Of a DNA stretch of 64,000 nucleotides, positions 63,876-64,000 are shown piece after piece. The number at the start of each line of letters is the position of its first letter. Positions within the stretch are counted from its first letter, which is position 1. The stretch comes from Clostridium disporicum (GTDB taxonomy: Bacteria; Bacillota; Clostridia; Clostridiales; Clostridiaceae), in assembly GCF_001405015.1 (NCBI RefSeq), contig NZ_CYZX01000017.1:1-64000 (forward strand), written 5' to 3'. Position numbers and translations under genes: made by a program. The notes beneath the pieces were generated by a model. The model was given only the letters and a program-made list of their open reading frames with translations. It was not told the origin of the DNA and ran no database searches.

Positions 63876-64000
63876 ATGGATTCTTGTCCAGAGAGAATAA
63901 TATTTCATATTGATGTTAATTCTGCATACTTATCTTGGACTGCAGTTAAACAATTGCAGTATGGCGAAAATGATATAGATATTAGAACTATACCTTCTAT
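63876..64000 (+). CDS. Y-family DNA polymerase (DinB/UmuC), N-terminal start
   Basis: The first 41 codons lie in the window, reading MDSCPERIIFHIDVNSAYLS and then WTAVKQLQYG. IIFHIDVNSAYLSW is the N-terminal metal-binding strand of Y-family lesion-bypass polymerases (the Asp after HI is catalytic). AGGGAG precedes the ATG. With the SOS box directly upstream it is a DNA-damage-induced translesion polymerase. The gene runs off the window. Confidence 0.88.
   Translation, partial: MDSCPERIIFHIDVNSAYLSWTAVKQLQYGENDIDIRTIPS

Overview
The window comes from a very AT-rich Gram-positive bacterium, most likely Clostridium sensu stricto. The signs are AGA/ATA-dominated codon use, strong GGAGG ribosome binding sites close to the starts, a Spo0E-like sporulation phosphatase, clostridial serine recombinases, and protein families typical of gut clostridia. 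No rRNA, tRNA or CRISPR array was seen.

Layout. 0-0.14 kb: tail of an IS3-type insertion sequence. 0.35-6.35 kb: what looks like the right part of a mobile element, with a free-standing DnaA domain I protein, a long structured non-coding stretch, a ribbon-helix-helix/coiled-coil protein and two consecutive large serine recombinases. The element ends inside a chromosomal FAD-oxidoreductase gene, of which only the last ~108 codons follow. 6.4-7.3 kb: decayed genes, including a MerR copy with a lost start and two stops. 7.3-10.8 kb: RpiR regulator, UPF0303 protein and two Gfo/Idh/MocA dehydrogenases. 11.3-17 kb: UlaG-like hydrolase, MFS carrier, sugar acetyltransferase, MerR regulator, DUF3737 protein and PatB/MalY lyase. 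17.1-28.9 kb: L-rhamnose locus (AraC, GH78 rhamnosidase, PTS EIIC, lipoprotein esterase, AraC, Spo0E-like, rhaB-rhaA-rhaD). 29.2-31.6 kb: MATE pump, GNAT and a broken small gene. 31.6-38 kb: AIM24 protein, AraC, ROK kinase, carboxylesterase and GPH symporter, bracketed by a 37-bp perfect direct repeat and, in its last genes, with CGT-rich codon use. 38.4-43.3 kb: TrhA-like, TauE-like, polysaccharide deacetylase, tandem HNH-like protein, lipoprotein and an unknown gene. 43.5-53.8 kb: catalase-peroxidase, two MATE pumps (one frameshifted), MarR, a cupin/flavodoxin/aldo-keto reductase operon, a hydrolase and TetR. 53.9-64 kb: MazG-like, Aat transferase, TIM-barrel protein, two-component system, methyltransferase, GNAT, ABC-2 exporter and the start of a LexA-controlled Y-family polymerase.

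How it works together. Five promoters (13.46, 14.13, 14.84, 29.12 and 49.91 kb) share a 19-bp -35/-10 spacer with a GTTAAC-centred dyad, the hallmark of MerR-family control. One lies in front of the intact merR gene; the others precede an acetyltransferase, DUF3737-patB, a MATE pump and a cupin-flavodoxin-aldo/keto reductase operon. I infer a local stress or detoxification regulon, perhaps for electrophiles or aldehydes. The rhamnose locus would import or receive rhamnosides, cleave them in the cytoplasm and feed rhamnose through RhaA-RhaB-RhaD. Several genes are visibly decayed or frameshifted, two of them at A-runs that also read as -1 slippery heptamers.
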